A DNA stretch of 32,128 bases. Source: Sulfuritalea sp. GTDB taxonomy: Bacteria; Pseudomonadota; Gammaproteobacteria; Burkholderiales; Rhodocyclaceae. Positions within the stretch are counted from its first letter, which is position 1, and each line of letters opens with the position of its first letter. A model generated the notes under the pieces. It saw only the letters and a program-made list of their open reading frames with translations, did no database searches and was not told where the DNA came from. A program made the position numbers and the translations under genes. The DNA lies in assembly GCA_011526165.1 (NCBI GenBank), contig WYAY01000019.1, positions 1 through 32,128 on the forward strand. Direction: 5' to 3'. Below are positions 1 through 6,821 of the stretch, in pieces.

Positions 1-299
1 CCGGAAATCTGGATTTCGGTGAAGTTCTGCCGGTGGCCCTGGTGCTTCTGGTAGTGCTTGCGCCGGCGCATCTTGAATATCTTCACTTTGTCGTGCCGGC
101 CCTGGGCGAGGACTTTCGCCTTGACAGAAGCGCCTTGCACCAGCGGCGCGCCGATTTTCACCGACTCGCCATCGCCGACCATGAGAACCTGGTCGAGGGT
201 GATTTCAGCGCCCACTTCTGCCGGTATCTGTTCTATTTTCAGTTTTTCGCCGGCTGCGACGCGATACTGCTTGCCGCCGGTTTTTATGACCGCATACAT
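1..299 (-). CDS. rplU: 50S ribosomal protein L21 (3' end cut by window edge)
   Basis: Ribosomal protein L21, a 23S rRNA-binding protein of the large subunit. Read on the minus strand, the protein begins [20 protein letters not shown] and continues with the family's [14 protein letters not shown] and [15 protein letters not shown] stretches. It ends in the basic [19 protein letters not shown] segment that contacts rRNA, then FTEIQISG. About 99 of the usual 103 or so residues are inside the window, so only a few C-terminal codons are missing. The ATG is preceded by GGAG about 8 nt upstream. The gene is divergent from ispB, an arrangement common in beta- and gammaproteobacteria; rpmA and obgE would be expected off the left edge, which is inference. 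Confidence 0.97.
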   Translation of the reverse strand, partial: MYAVIKTGGKQYRVAAGEKLKIEQIPAEVGAEITLDQVLMVGDGESVKIGAPLVQGASVKAKVLAQGRHDKVKIFKMRRRKHYQKHQGHRQNFTEIQIS

Positions 300-335
300 G
301 ATTGGACTCCGGGTTACCTATACAAAGAACCGCGC

Positions 336-364
336 ATTCTATCCAAAAATGCGCTTTCGGTCAA
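336..364 (-). promoter_or_regulatory. sigma-70 promoter of rplU
   Basis: On the minus strand TTGACC (359-364) and TAGAAT (336-341) are separated by exactly 17 bp. This is a near-consensus housekeeping promoter. Transcription would start near 329, giving an rplU leader of about 30 nt. No comparable promoter is obvious for ispB in the same 125-bp intergenic region. Confidence 0.75.
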
Positions 365-424
365 AGCCTTCTTGACGGCCTCAGGCTGCCCCCCTACCAT
401 GCCGCATTTGCAGGGAATCGCCTC

Positions 425-1393
425 TTGAGCCTCGAAGCACTTTATGCGCCGATCGCCGCCGACATGCGGGCGGTCGACGCTGTCATTCGCGATCGGCTGC
501 ATTCCGACGTGGTGCTGATCCGCCAGGTGGCCGAATACATCATCGGCGCCGGCGGCAAGCGCCTGCGCCCGGCATTGCTGCAGCTGTCGGCCGGCGCGCT
601 CGGCTATCGTGGCAAGCATCATCACGAACTTGCGGCGGTGGTGGAGTTCATCCATACCGCCACCCTGCTGCACGACGACGTGGTAGACGAATCAGATCTG
701 CGCCGCGGCAACCGGACCGCCAACGCCCTGTTCGGCAATGCCGCCTCGGTGCTGGTGGGCGACTTTCTCTATTCGCGTGCCTTCCAGATGATGGTGTCGG
801 TGGGCAGCATGCGCGTCCAGCAGGTTCTGGCCGATGCCACCAACACCATCGCCGAAGGCGAGGTGCTGCAGCTGCTCAACTGCCACGATGCCGATGTCGA
901 TGTCCCGCGCTATCTGCAGGTGATCCGCTACAAGACGGCCAAACTATTCGAGGCGGCGGCGCGACTGGGTGCCATTCTTTGCGAGGCGCCGTCGGAGGTT
1001 GAGGAGGCCATGGCGCGCTACGGCATGCATCTGGGCACCGCCTTCCAACTGGTCGACGATGTCCTGGATTACTCCGGCGACGAGGCCACCACCGGCAAGC
1101 ATCTCGGCGACGATCTCGCCGAGGGCAAACCGACGCTGCCGCTGATCCATGCCATGCGGCACGGCACCGCCGAGCAGTCCGCCTGCGTGCGGCAGGCGAT
1201 CGAGGGGGGCGGACGCGAAGCGCTGCCCGGCGTGCTCGCGGCGATTCGCGCCACCGGAGCGCTGGACGAGGCGCGCCGCCATGCCGAGGCCGAGGCCCGT
1301 CTTGCGCTGGAGGCGGCGACGCCGCTGCCGCCTTCGCCATTCAGGGATTCTCTGGTACAATTAACGTCGTTCGCAGTCGCACGTGACTTCTGA
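425..1393 (+). CDS. ispB: octaprenyl diphosphate synthase (polyprenyl synthetase)
   Basis: Trans-prenyltransferase that lengthens farnesyl diphosphate with isopentenyl diphosphate to make the ubiquinone side chain; a soluble all-alpha homodimer. Both aspartate-rich motifs that bind Mg-diphosphate are intact: DDVVD at about residues 84-88, followed by ESDLRRG, and DDVLD at about 211-215. The GGKRLRP motif for IPP binding lies near residue 46. The start is taken at TTG 425 (LSLEALYAPIAADM) because the homologous part begins there and an AGGGA Shine-Dalgarno sits about 9 nt upstream. The resulting 322 residues match the family length. The frame stays open further upstream without recognisable homology. 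Product chain length (C40) is inferred from the family and not readable directly. Confidence 0.93.
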   Translation: MSLEALYAPIAADMRAVDAVIRDRLHSDVVLIRQVAEYIIGAGGKRLRPALLQLSAGALGYRGKHHHELAAVVEFIHTATLLHDDVVDESDLRRGNRTANALFGNAASVLVGDFLYSRAFQMMVSVGSMRVQQVLADATNTIAEGEVLQLLNCHDADVDVPRYLQVIRYKTAKLFEAAARLGAILCEAPSEVEEAMARYGMHLGTAFQLVDDVLDYSGDEATTGKHLGDDLAEGKPTLPLIHAMRHGTAEQSACVRQAIEGGGREALPGVLAAIRATGALDEARRHAEAEARLALEAATPLPPSPFRDSLVQLTSFAVARDF

Positions 1394-1458
1394 TTCGAAG
1401 GCGCGGTCGTGGCTGCGTTCGTGTTTCCGCGGGCGCCTGTCCGGCGCCCCCACAACGT

Positions 1459-1535
1459 CGGGGTGTAGCTCAGCCTGGTAGAGTACTGCGTTCGGGACGC
1501 AGGAGTCGGAGGTTCAAATCCTCTCACCCCGACCA
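1459..1535 (+). tRNA. tRNA-Pro (anticodon CGG)
   Basis: A 77-nt cloverleaf. The acceptor stem is CGGGGTG (1459-1465) with CACCCCG (1525-1531), then discriminator A and an encoded CCA (1533-1535). The D-arm reads AGCTCAGCCTGGTAGAGT. The anticodon stem CTGCG/CGCAG encloses loop TTCGGGA, so the anticodon is CGG and it reads CCG proline codons, which are frequent in this GC-rich DNA. The T-loop is GGTTCAAATCC. It lies alone between ispB and the pil regulator cluster. Confidence 0.98.
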
Positions 1536-1579
1536 ACCATAACATTGCCCGTCCCGACGGGGCGGTGCCGGAGCCAGGT

Positions 1580-1804
1580 GTGGGCAAACTGATCCTGCTG
1601 CTCTTTCTCGGCCTGCTGGCCTATCTCGCCTACAAGGGCTTCCGGCCTTCTTCCCGCAATAACGAACAAGTTCCACCACAGCAGGGGCCCGAACGCATGG
1701 TGGCCTGCGCCCGCTGCGGCGTGCATCTTCCCGAGAGCGAGGCCGTCCAGACCGAAGGCCGGCACTTCTGCAGCGAAGAGCACCGCCGCCTCGGAGCCCC
1801 ATGA
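1580..1804 (+). CDS. small membrane-anchored PP0621-type protein with Cys pairs
   Basis: About 74 residues. An N-terminal membrane segment (GKLILLLFLGLLAYLAYKGF) is followed by a short polar linker and a C-terminal domain with CARCGVHLPESEA and HFCSEEH. This arrangement of two cysteines, a third cysteine and a histidine suggests a small zinc ribbon facing the cytoplasm. It resembles the uncharacterised PP0621 family often found just before pilS. GTG 1580 is chosen because GGAG lies 6 nt upstream and the homologous part starts with MGKL; GTG 1565 is an in-frame alternative adding five residues. The stop overlaps the pilS start (ATGA), so the two are translationally coupled. Function unknown. 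Confidence 0.8.
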   Translation: MGKLILLLFLGLLAYLAYKGFRPSSRNNEQVPPQQGPERMVACARCGVHLPESEAVQTEGRHFCSEEHRRLGAP

Positions 1805-3423
1805 GCGGACCAAGGCCGGAGCTTCCCTATACGGCCGGACGTCCGGTCTCGGTCTGGACTTCGCTTCACTACTTCAACATCTACCGCCTGATCGTGGCGA
1901 GCGTGTTCCTGCTTGCCGTGGCGTTCTATCCGAGAACGAGCGGCCTGGGGTCGCAAAGCCTGCCGCTGTTCGTGTGGACCAGCCTGGCCTACTGGCTGCT
2001 GGCAATCTTTTTCTATGGCGCCCTGAAGCGGCTGCGCATCGCGTTCAATCGCCTGCTGTCGCTTCAGGTCGCGGCCGACATCCTGGCCATCACCCTGATG
2101 ATGTATGCCAGCGGCGGGGAAAAAAGCGGGCTGGCCGTCATGCTGCTGGTGGTGCTGGCCGGCGCCGGCCTTGTCGGGCAGGGGCGTCTGGCGCTGTTCT
2201 ACGCCGCTTCGGCAACGGTGGCGGTGCTGTTCGAGCAGACCTGGCGCTTTCTCAACTTCGGGGCGGATCTGGCCGATTTCGTGCAGGCCGGCATCCTGTG
2301 CATCGGTTTCTTCGCCACGGCGATTTCGGCCCGCCTGCTGGCCAGGCGGGTGATTGCCAACGAGGAACTGGCACGACAGCGCGGCATCGATCTTGCCAAT
2401 CAGCTGTCCGTCAGCGAGCGGGTGATCCGCGACATGCAGGACGGCGTGATGGTGGTGGCGCCAGACGAGACGGTGCGGCAATGGAATCCGCAGGCCGAAA
2501 TGTTGCTGGGAGTGCGTGCGCCGGCCCGGCCCGACTTGGCCTCGTTTTCGGTTGCCTTGGCCAATCTGTACCGCAGCTATCGCAAAGGTGCGCGGGAACA
2601 GTTGGCTTCCTTGCGCGTTGCCGGCAGCGGGGCGCTGCTGCGGGCGCGTTTCGTCCATGCCGGCGAAAGCGGTGACGTGCTGATCTATCTCGAAGACATG
2701 GGCCGCATACAGCAGCAGGCCCAGCAGATCAAGCTGGCGGCGCTCGGCCGGCTGACGGCGAACATCGCCCACGAGATCCGCAATCCGCTCTCTGCCATCA
2801 GCCACGCCGCCGAACTGCTGCGGGAAGAGAAACGGACGGAGGGGCAGGTGCGCCTGTCGCGCATCATCAACGACAATGCCCAGCGGCTCGAGCGCCTCGT
2901 GCGGGACGTGCTGGAACTTGGGCGGCGCGACCGGACAGCGCAGGAGCCTATCCGTCTGACCGGTTTCCTGGAGAGTTTTCTGGACGAGCTGGCCATGCGC
3001 GAGGAAGCCGACCGTGGCGTATTTGCGCTGCGGGCCGATGCCGATGCGACGCTGTTCTTCGACCGTACCCACCTGAATCAGGTGCTGTGGAATCTTTTAT
3101 CGAATGCGCTACGCTATTGCAGCCGCATGCCGGGTGCCGTGAGAATCGAGGTGCGCGAATCGATACCCTCGGAGCGTGTCGAATTGCATATCATCGACGA
3201 TGGCGCTGGCGTGGACGAGGAGACGCGCGGCAAAATCTTCGAGCCGTTCTTCACAACCCACGGCAAGGGAACCGGCCTGGGGCTGTATATTGCGCGGGAG
3301 TTGTGCGAGGCGAACGACGCGTCGCTCGATTGGGCAGGCAACGAACCGGGGGCGCATTTCCGGATTGTCGGGAGAAACCAGCGGTGGCAGGAAGACAGGA
3401 ACGAAGAGAACGACCAGGACTAG
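1801..3423 (+). CDS. pilS: sensor histidine kinase PilS (type IV pilus regulation)
   Basis: Membrane histidine kinase of the PilS-PilR pair that controls pilin (pilA) transcription with sigma-54. The 540-residue protein has about six hydrophobic segments between residues 25 and 185, as in Pseudomonas PilS. A PAS-like region (MQDGVMVVAPDETVRQWNPQ) follows at about 208-270, then the kinase core. The H-box ANIAHEIRNPL has the phospho-acceptor His at about residue 324. N-box NQVLWNLLSNALRY, G1 DDGAGV, F-box FEPFF and G2 GTGLGL are all present, so it should be active. It overlaps the small upstream gene by 4 nt and pilR by 40 nt under the chosen pilR start. The pilus genes themselves are not in this window. 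Confidence 0.93.
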   Translation: MSGPRPELPYTAGRPVSVWTSLHYFNIYRLIVASVFLLAVAFYPRTSGLGSQSLPLFVWTSLAYWLLAIFFYGALKRLRIAFNRLLSLQVAADILAITLMMYASGGEKSGLAVMLLVVLAGAGLVGQGRLALFYAASATVAVLFEQTWRFLNFGADLADFVQAGILCIGFFATAISARLLARRVIANEELARQRGIDLANQLSVSERVIRDMQDGVMVVAPDETVRQWNPQAEMLLGVRAPARPDLASFSVALANLYRSYRKGAREQLASLRVAGSGALLRARFVHAGESGDVLIYLEDMGRIQQQAQQIKLAALGRLTANIAHEIRNPLSAISHAAELLREEKRTEGQVRLSRIINDNAQRLERLVRDVLELGRRDRTAQEPIRLTGFLESFLDELAMREEADRGVFALRADADATLFFDRTHLNQVLWNLLSNALRYCSRMPGAVRIEVRESIPSERVELHIIDDGAGVDEETRGKIFEPFFTTHGKGTGLGLYIARELCEANDASLDWAGNEPGAHFRIVGRNQRWQEDRNEENDQD

Positions 3424-4763
3424 GGCGGGTGCTTGTCGTCGACGACGAGGAAGACATCCGCGAACTGCTCGTCATGACCCTGACGCGCATGGGGCTGGAT
3501 GCCGATTGCGCCGAGAACGTGGCGCAGGCGCGCCGGCTACTCTCCGAGAATGCCTATCAACTCTGCCTGACCGACATGCGCCTGCCGGACGGTGACGGAT
3601 TGGAACTGGTGCGCTACATCGGCGAGCAGTGCCGCGACCTGCCGGTGGCGGTGATTACTGCCCACGGCAGCATGGAAAATGCGGTATTGGCGCTGAAGGC
3701 GGGCGCCTTCGACTACGTGCCCAAGCCCGTTTCCCTCGAGCAATTGCGGGCGCTGGTCAAGTCGGTACTCAAACTGCCGAGCCGGGAAGCGTCAAGGACC
3801 GAATCGGCGGGCCGCCGGCTGCTCGGCGAATCGCAGGCCATTTGCCAAGCGCGTGCCATGATCGAGAAGGTGGCGCGCAGCCAGGCACCCGTTTACATCA
3901 GCGGTGAGTCGGGCAGCGGCAAGGAACTGGCAGCGCGTCTCATCCATGAACTGGGGGCGCGGCGGGAACACCCCTTTATTGCGGTCAATTGCGGCGCCAT
4001 TCCGGAAAACCTGATGGAAAGCGAGTTTTTCGGCTACCGCAAGGGGGCTTTCACCGGCGCCGACACGGATCGCGATGGCTTCTTCCAGGCTGCCCATGGC
4101 GGCACCCTTTTCCTCGACGAGGTGGCCGACTTGCCGCTGGCCATGCAGGTCAAGCTACTGCGAGCCATCCAGGAAAAGCGGGTGCGCAAGGTCGGCGCTC
4201 CCGCCGAGGATGCGGTGGATGTTCGCATCATCAGCGCCACGCACCAGAACCTCAAGGAACGCGTGGCGGCCGGTCTTTTCCGCCAAGATCTTTTCTACCG
4301 GCTTGACGTGATCGAGCTGCGAATGCCGTCTCTGCGCGAGTGCCGCGAAGACATCCCCCTGCTTGCCGAACATACCTTGGCGCGGCTGGCGAGCGAAGCC
4401 GGCCTGCCCGCGCCGCGCCTGACTCAGTCCGCGCTCAAGGCGCTTGGCGAATACCCGTTCCCCGGCAATGTGCGCGAGTTGGAGAACATCCTCGAACGGA
4501 CTCTAGCCCTCACCAGCGGCAGTGAGGTGATCGCGGAGGACCTGCACCTGGCGCCGCTGAGCGAAGCTGTCGGCGAGGCCATGCCGGCAGTCGAGGGCAA
4601 GTGCGAAACCTCTCTGCAGGACTTTCTCGACCGGGTCGAGAAGCAGGCCATCCTGGAGGCCTTGCAGAAGACGCGCTTCAATCGGACGGCGGCCGCCAAG
4701 CTGCTTGGCGTCACCTTTCGCTCGCTGCGCTACCGCATGGAGCGGCTCGGGCTGAATGAATGA
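3384..4763 (+). CDS. pilR: sigma-54-dependent response regulator PilR
   Basis: NtrC-type activator phosphorylated by PilS. The receiver domain (about 16-130) has the acidic pair in VLVVDDEED, the phospho-acceptor Asp at about residue 64 (LTDMRLPDGDG) and the conserved Lys in YVPKPVS. The AAA+ domain has Walker A GESGSGKE (about 174-181), the sigma-54 contact loop GAFTGA and Walker B GGTLFLDEVADL. The C-terminal Fis-type helix-turn-helix reads NRTAAAKLLGVTFRSLRYRM. The start is uncertain. GTG 3384 (VAGRQERRERPG) has GGGAG 9 nt upstream and lies inside pilS; GTG 3429 (VLVVDDEE) lies just after the pilS stop but has a weaker ribosome site and trims the receiver closely. Its stop overlaps the ampD start. 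Confidence 0.92.
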   Translation: MAGRQERRERPGLGRVLVVDDEEDIRELLVMTLTRMGLDADCAENVAQARRLLSENAYQLCLTDMRLPDGDGLELVRYIGEQCRDLPVAVITAHGSMENAVLALKAGAFDYVPKPVSLEQLRALVKSVLKLPSREASRTESAGRRLLGESQAICQARAMIEKVARSQAPVYISGESGSGKELAARLIHELGARREHPFIAVNCGAIPENLMESEFFGYRKGAFTGADTDRDGFFQAAHGGTLFLDEVADLPLAMQVKLLRAIQEKRVRKVGAPAEDAVDVRIISATHQNLKERVAAGLFRQDLFYRLDVIELRMPSLRECREDIPLLAEHTLARLASEAGLPAPRLTQSALKALGEYPFPGNVRELENILERTLALTSGSEVIAEDLHLAPLSEAVGEAMPAVEGKCETSLQDFLDRVEKQAILEALQKTRFNRTAAAKLLGVTFRSLRYRMERLGLNE

Positions 4764-5323
4764 GCGGACTCGATGCTGCAGGCTGGCTGGACGGCGCACG
4801 ACGCATTCCTTCGCCCAACTGTGATGAACGGCCCGCCGGAGAAGCCGTTCGGCTGATTGTCGTCCATGCGATCTCGTTGCCGCCCGGCGAATTCGGCGGC
4901 GACGGCATCTCCCGGCTGTTCACCAACACACTGGATCCGAATACCCACCCCTATTACCGCGAGATCCAGTCGCTGCACGTTTCCGCTCATTTTCTGATTC
5001 GCCGTGACGGCGGGCTCGTGCAGTTCGTACCCTGCGAATTGCGCGCCTGGCATGCCGGCAGCTCGAACTGGCGCGGCGTCGGGCGCTGCAACGACTTCTC
5101 CATCGGCATCGAACTGGAGGGGAGCGATGAGGCGCCCTTCGAGCCGGCGCAATACGCGGCATTGGCAAGGCTCATCGCGCTCCTGCGGCAACGCTATCCG
5201 ATCGCGGACATTGCCGGTCATGCCGATATCGCTCCTGGCCGCAAGTCCGATCCCGGTCCGTTTTTCAACTGGGCACATCTGCATCGACTGCTTGCCGGCG
5301 ATGCGCCGGATGGATCAGCCTGA
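4760..5323 (+). CDS. ampD: 1,6-anhydro-N-acetylmuramyl-L-alanine amidase AmpD
   Basis: Cytoplasmic zinc amidase that removes the peptide from anhydro-muropeptides during cell-wall recycling, and so lowers the signal for AmpR-type beta-lactamase induction. It is 187 residues, the usual length for the cytoplasmic enzyme, with no signal peptide. The zinc ligands are visible: His36 in LIVVHAISLPPGEFGG, His154 in AGHADIAPGRKSDPG, and Asp164 in the same loop. SAHFLIRRDG and SIGIELEG are the other conserved strands. The start overlaps the pilR stop by 4 nt, which couples it to pilSR, an arrangement I recall from other betaproteobacteria. Its 3' end is followed by a 584-bp stretch with no convincing gene. 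Confidence 0.94.
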   Translation: MSGLDAAGWLDGARRIPSPNCDERPAGEAVRLIVVHAISLPPGEFGGDGISRLFTNTLDPNTHPYYREIQSLHVSAHFLIRRDGGLVQFVPCELRAWHAGSSNWRGVGRCNDFSIGIELEGSDEAPFEPAQYAALARLIALLRQRYPIADIAGHADIAPGRKSDPGPFFNWAHLHRLLAGDAPDGSA

Positions 5324-5412
5324 CTGCGCGCGATGGCGCGACGCCTGCAGTTGCTCTGCGCTGTTTTTTTGCGACACCTTTTCGCGGTTATGACAAAAAA
5401 TGCAAAAAACAC

Positions 5413-5477
5413 TTGCATCCAAAAAGTCAAGCTACTAGAATTAGGTCGAAATCTTTACCAAGGCACTAGATGTAGTG
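5413..5477 (+). promoter_or_regulatory. strong promoter overlapped by tandem NrdR-type boxes
   Basis: TTGCAT (5413-5418) and TAGAAT (5436-5441) are 17 bp apart and make a good sigma-70 promoter. Two related 14-mers lie over and after the -10: TACTAGAATTAGGT (5433-5446) and CACTAGATGTAGTG (5464-5477). The second is a CACTA/TAGTG palindrome. They are offset by exactly 31 bp, three helical turns. Paired palindromes of this shape and spacing are the hallmark of NrdR control of ribonucleotide reductase promoters. No nrd gene follows in the window, so the promoter appears orphaned or drives the H1-like gene through a leader of about 450 nt. Confidence 0.6.
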
Positions 5478-5890
5478 GTTTTGCAGTGGCTTGGGTAAGC
5501 GCCCAGGTGGCAGCGCAAGACAAGTTGCAATAGGAAAGAGGCAGTTCAACGAACCAGGCAGCAGGAGACGCACGGAGACCGCTTGATGCAGATTGCGAAA
5601 CTCGTCGGCCACAGGCCGCGACCTCCCTCCAGTGACCCGCTGTCCCTTTTCCTTTCCGCCCCTCTTTCCTTTTTTCCCTTCTCAAGCCGCAGCGGCCATG
5701 CTGTCGGCAGCCAAATCACCCGAAACGAATCGCAGTCGGCGCGACGCACGCGCGGAAGGCTGTTTGCGCTCGCGCACGATTCGAGGGTGGAGCGCATTCG
5801 GAATTCAATCGGAGCGGCGATGCCGTGCCGTTGGATAGCCCGGGCCTGTACGGACGGGTTGTAGTCGATGGTGTTTTTTTCCTGTTACCT
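5478..5890. other. gene-poor stretch between NrdR-type promoter and H1-like gene
   Basis: No recognisable protein is encoded on either strand. Short open frames exist (for example a 93-codon one from 5583) but their translations look like translated low-complexity DNA and match no family I know. From about 5622 to 5690 the plus strand is almost pure pyrimidine, with runs of C and T. A run of seven T residues lies near 5874. The stretch sits where nrdA and nrdB would be expected from the upstream boxes. It may be a deletion scar or the long untranslated leader of the H1-like mRNA. Confidence 0.5.
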
Positions 5891-5907
5891 GATATAGGAG
5901 GTTTGAA

Positions 5908-6453
5908 ATGGCTACTGCTAAGAAACCCGCTGCCAAGAAGAAACCGGCCGCCAAGAAACCGGCCGTGAAGAAAGCTGCCGCCAAGAAGCCGGCCGCCAAG
6001 AAAGCTGCCGCCAAGAAGCCGGCCGCCAAGAAAGCTGCCGCCAAGAAGCCGGCCGCCAAGAAAGCTGCCGCCAAGAAGCCGGCAGTGAAGAAGGCTGCCG
6101 CCAAGAAGCCGGCCGCCAAGAAGAAGCCCGCTGCGAAGAAAAAGCCGGCAGCAAAGAAGAAAGCTGCGGCGAAAAAGAAGCCTGCGGCAAAGAAAAAAGC
6201 GGCGAAAAAGAAGCCTGCGGCAAAAAAAGCGGCTAAGAAAAAGCCTGCGGCAAAAAAGAAAGCTGCCAAAAAGCCCGCCGCAAAGAAGGCTGCCAAAAAG
6301 CCTGCGGCAAAGAAGGTTGCAAAACCGGCTGCGAAGCCAGCGTCGGCTCCTGCGCCCGCTGCCGCGCCATCAACCGCTGCAGCCCCCGGCCTGAAGTCGT
6401 CGCTCAACCCGGCGGCGGCTTGGCCATTCCCGACCGGCTCGCGTCCTTCCTGA
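5908..6453 (+). CDS. histone H1-like (AlgP-type) Lys/Ala/Pro-rich DNA-binding protein
   Basis: A 181-residue protein made almost wholly of lysine, alanine and proline in AAKKPAAKK-type repeats up to about residue 135. A short PA-rich linker and the tail GLKSSLNPAAAWPFPTGSRPS follow. The repeats resemble the C-terminal tail of eukaryotic H1 and of bacterial AlgP/Hc-type proteins, which bind DNA non-specifically and affect nucleoid compaction. The NPAAAWPFPTG tail recurs in betaproteobacterial members and may be a docking motif (inference). The start is firm: ATG 5908 has AGGAGG 6 nt upstream. Lysine codons AAG and AAA are both used heavily, so local GC is below that of the neighbours. Repeat number probably varies between strains. 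Confidence 0.88.
   Translation: MATAKKPAAKKKPAAKKPAVKKAAAKKPAAKKAAAKKPAAKKAAAKKPAAKKAAAKKPAVKKAAAKKPAAKKKPAAKKKPAAKKKAAAKKKPAAKKKAAKKKPAAKKAAKKKPAAKKKAAKKPAAKKAAKKPAAKKVAKPAAKPASAPAPAAAPSTAAAPGLKSSLNPAAAWPFPTGSRPS
5971..6120 (+). repeat. tandem 30-bp coding repeats in the H1-like gene
   Basis: A 30-bp unit coding KAAAKKPAAK occurs in tandem at 5971-6000, 6001-6030 and 6031-6060 with identical sequence. Slightly changed copies follow at 6061-6090 and 6091-6120. Perfect in-frame units of this size are prone to slippage or recombination and would change protein length by ten residues per step. Confidence 0.9.
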
Positions 6454-6462
6454 GCTCGTGCG

Positions 6463-6526
6463 GACCGCCCGGATGGGCGGCTTGGTCGCTTTATGTGGCC
6501 CGGCTGCCCATCCGCGGTCTATTTCT
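6463..6526 (+). terminator. probable terminator after the H1-like gene
   Basis: An extended imperfect hairpin starts 10 nt after the stop codon. GACCGC (6463-6468) pairs with GCGGTC (6514-6519), and GGATGGGC (6471-6478) pairs with GCCCATCC (6506-6513), leaving a CC bulge. A T-rich stretch (TATTTCTC) follows. A smaller competing hairpin, CCGCCC (6465-6470) with GGGCGG (6475-6480), uses the same left arm. The T tract is imperfect, so termination efficiency is uncertain. Confidence 0.55.
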
Positions 6527-6577
6527 CTCCCAAAAATATCGCACGCCCGAACGTTATGTGTGCGGCGCACAATATTT

Positions 6578-6606
6578 TTGACAAAATTCAATTAATTCAA
6601 TATAAT
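6578..6606 (+). promoter_or_regulatory. perfect consensus sigma-70 promoter
   Basis: TTGACA (6578-6583), a 17-bp spacer and TATAAT (6601-6606) match the full sigma-70 consensus. The surrounding AT-rich DNA stands out from this GC-rich genome. Transcription should start near 6613, about 210 nt before the transglycosylase start codon. Full-consensus promoters are rare for ordinary protein genes and suggest a strong, possibly post-initiation-regulated transcript. Confidence 0.85.
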
Positions 6607-6612
6607 TTCACG

Positions 6613-6806
6613 TATTGCATTGCGCTATTGTTTAGAGGTAGCTACCAAGAATCATGGCTGCTCTGGGCATAAACTAGGCAAACTTACCGGCTTTAGGGCG
6701 AACCGCAACGCCTGATCCTCAAGCGGTTCCGCCTCGTCAATCTCCCCTTTCGAATCCATTCATGACGCTCGTCAGGTGAATTCGCAAGGTACGACCGGTT
6801 GGACAG
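6613..6806 (+). other. long structured 5' leader of the transglycosylase mRNA
   Basis: Predicted leader of about 200 nt between the consensus promoter and the ribosome site. It contains the palindrome GGTAGCTACC (6637-6646) and a seven-codon open frame, MAALGIN with stop, at 6654-6677. It also has a stable stem in which GAACCGC (6700-6706) pairs with GCGGTTC (6723-6729), extended by GGC/GCC across a bulged C. A GGCAAAC segment (6677-6683) and GCAACGCC (6705-6712) recall conserved pieces of c-di-GMP-I riboswitches, but the GAAA tetraloop expected of that class is absent. It could be a riboswitch, an attenuator or a separate small RNA; I cannot assign a class. Confidence 0.4.
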
Positions 6807-6821
6807 GAAAGGAGAACAGGC

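Noticed and set aside
5583..5864. A 93-codon open frame between ampD and the H1-like gene
   Set aside because: The translation is Ser/Pro/Phe-rich sequence from a pyrimidine tract, without ribosome site or homology.
6661..6740. c-di-GMP-I (GEMM) riboswitch
   Set aside because: Only two short conserved-looking pieces fit; the GAAA tetraloop and the closing stems of the class are not visible. Kept only as an open question about the leader.
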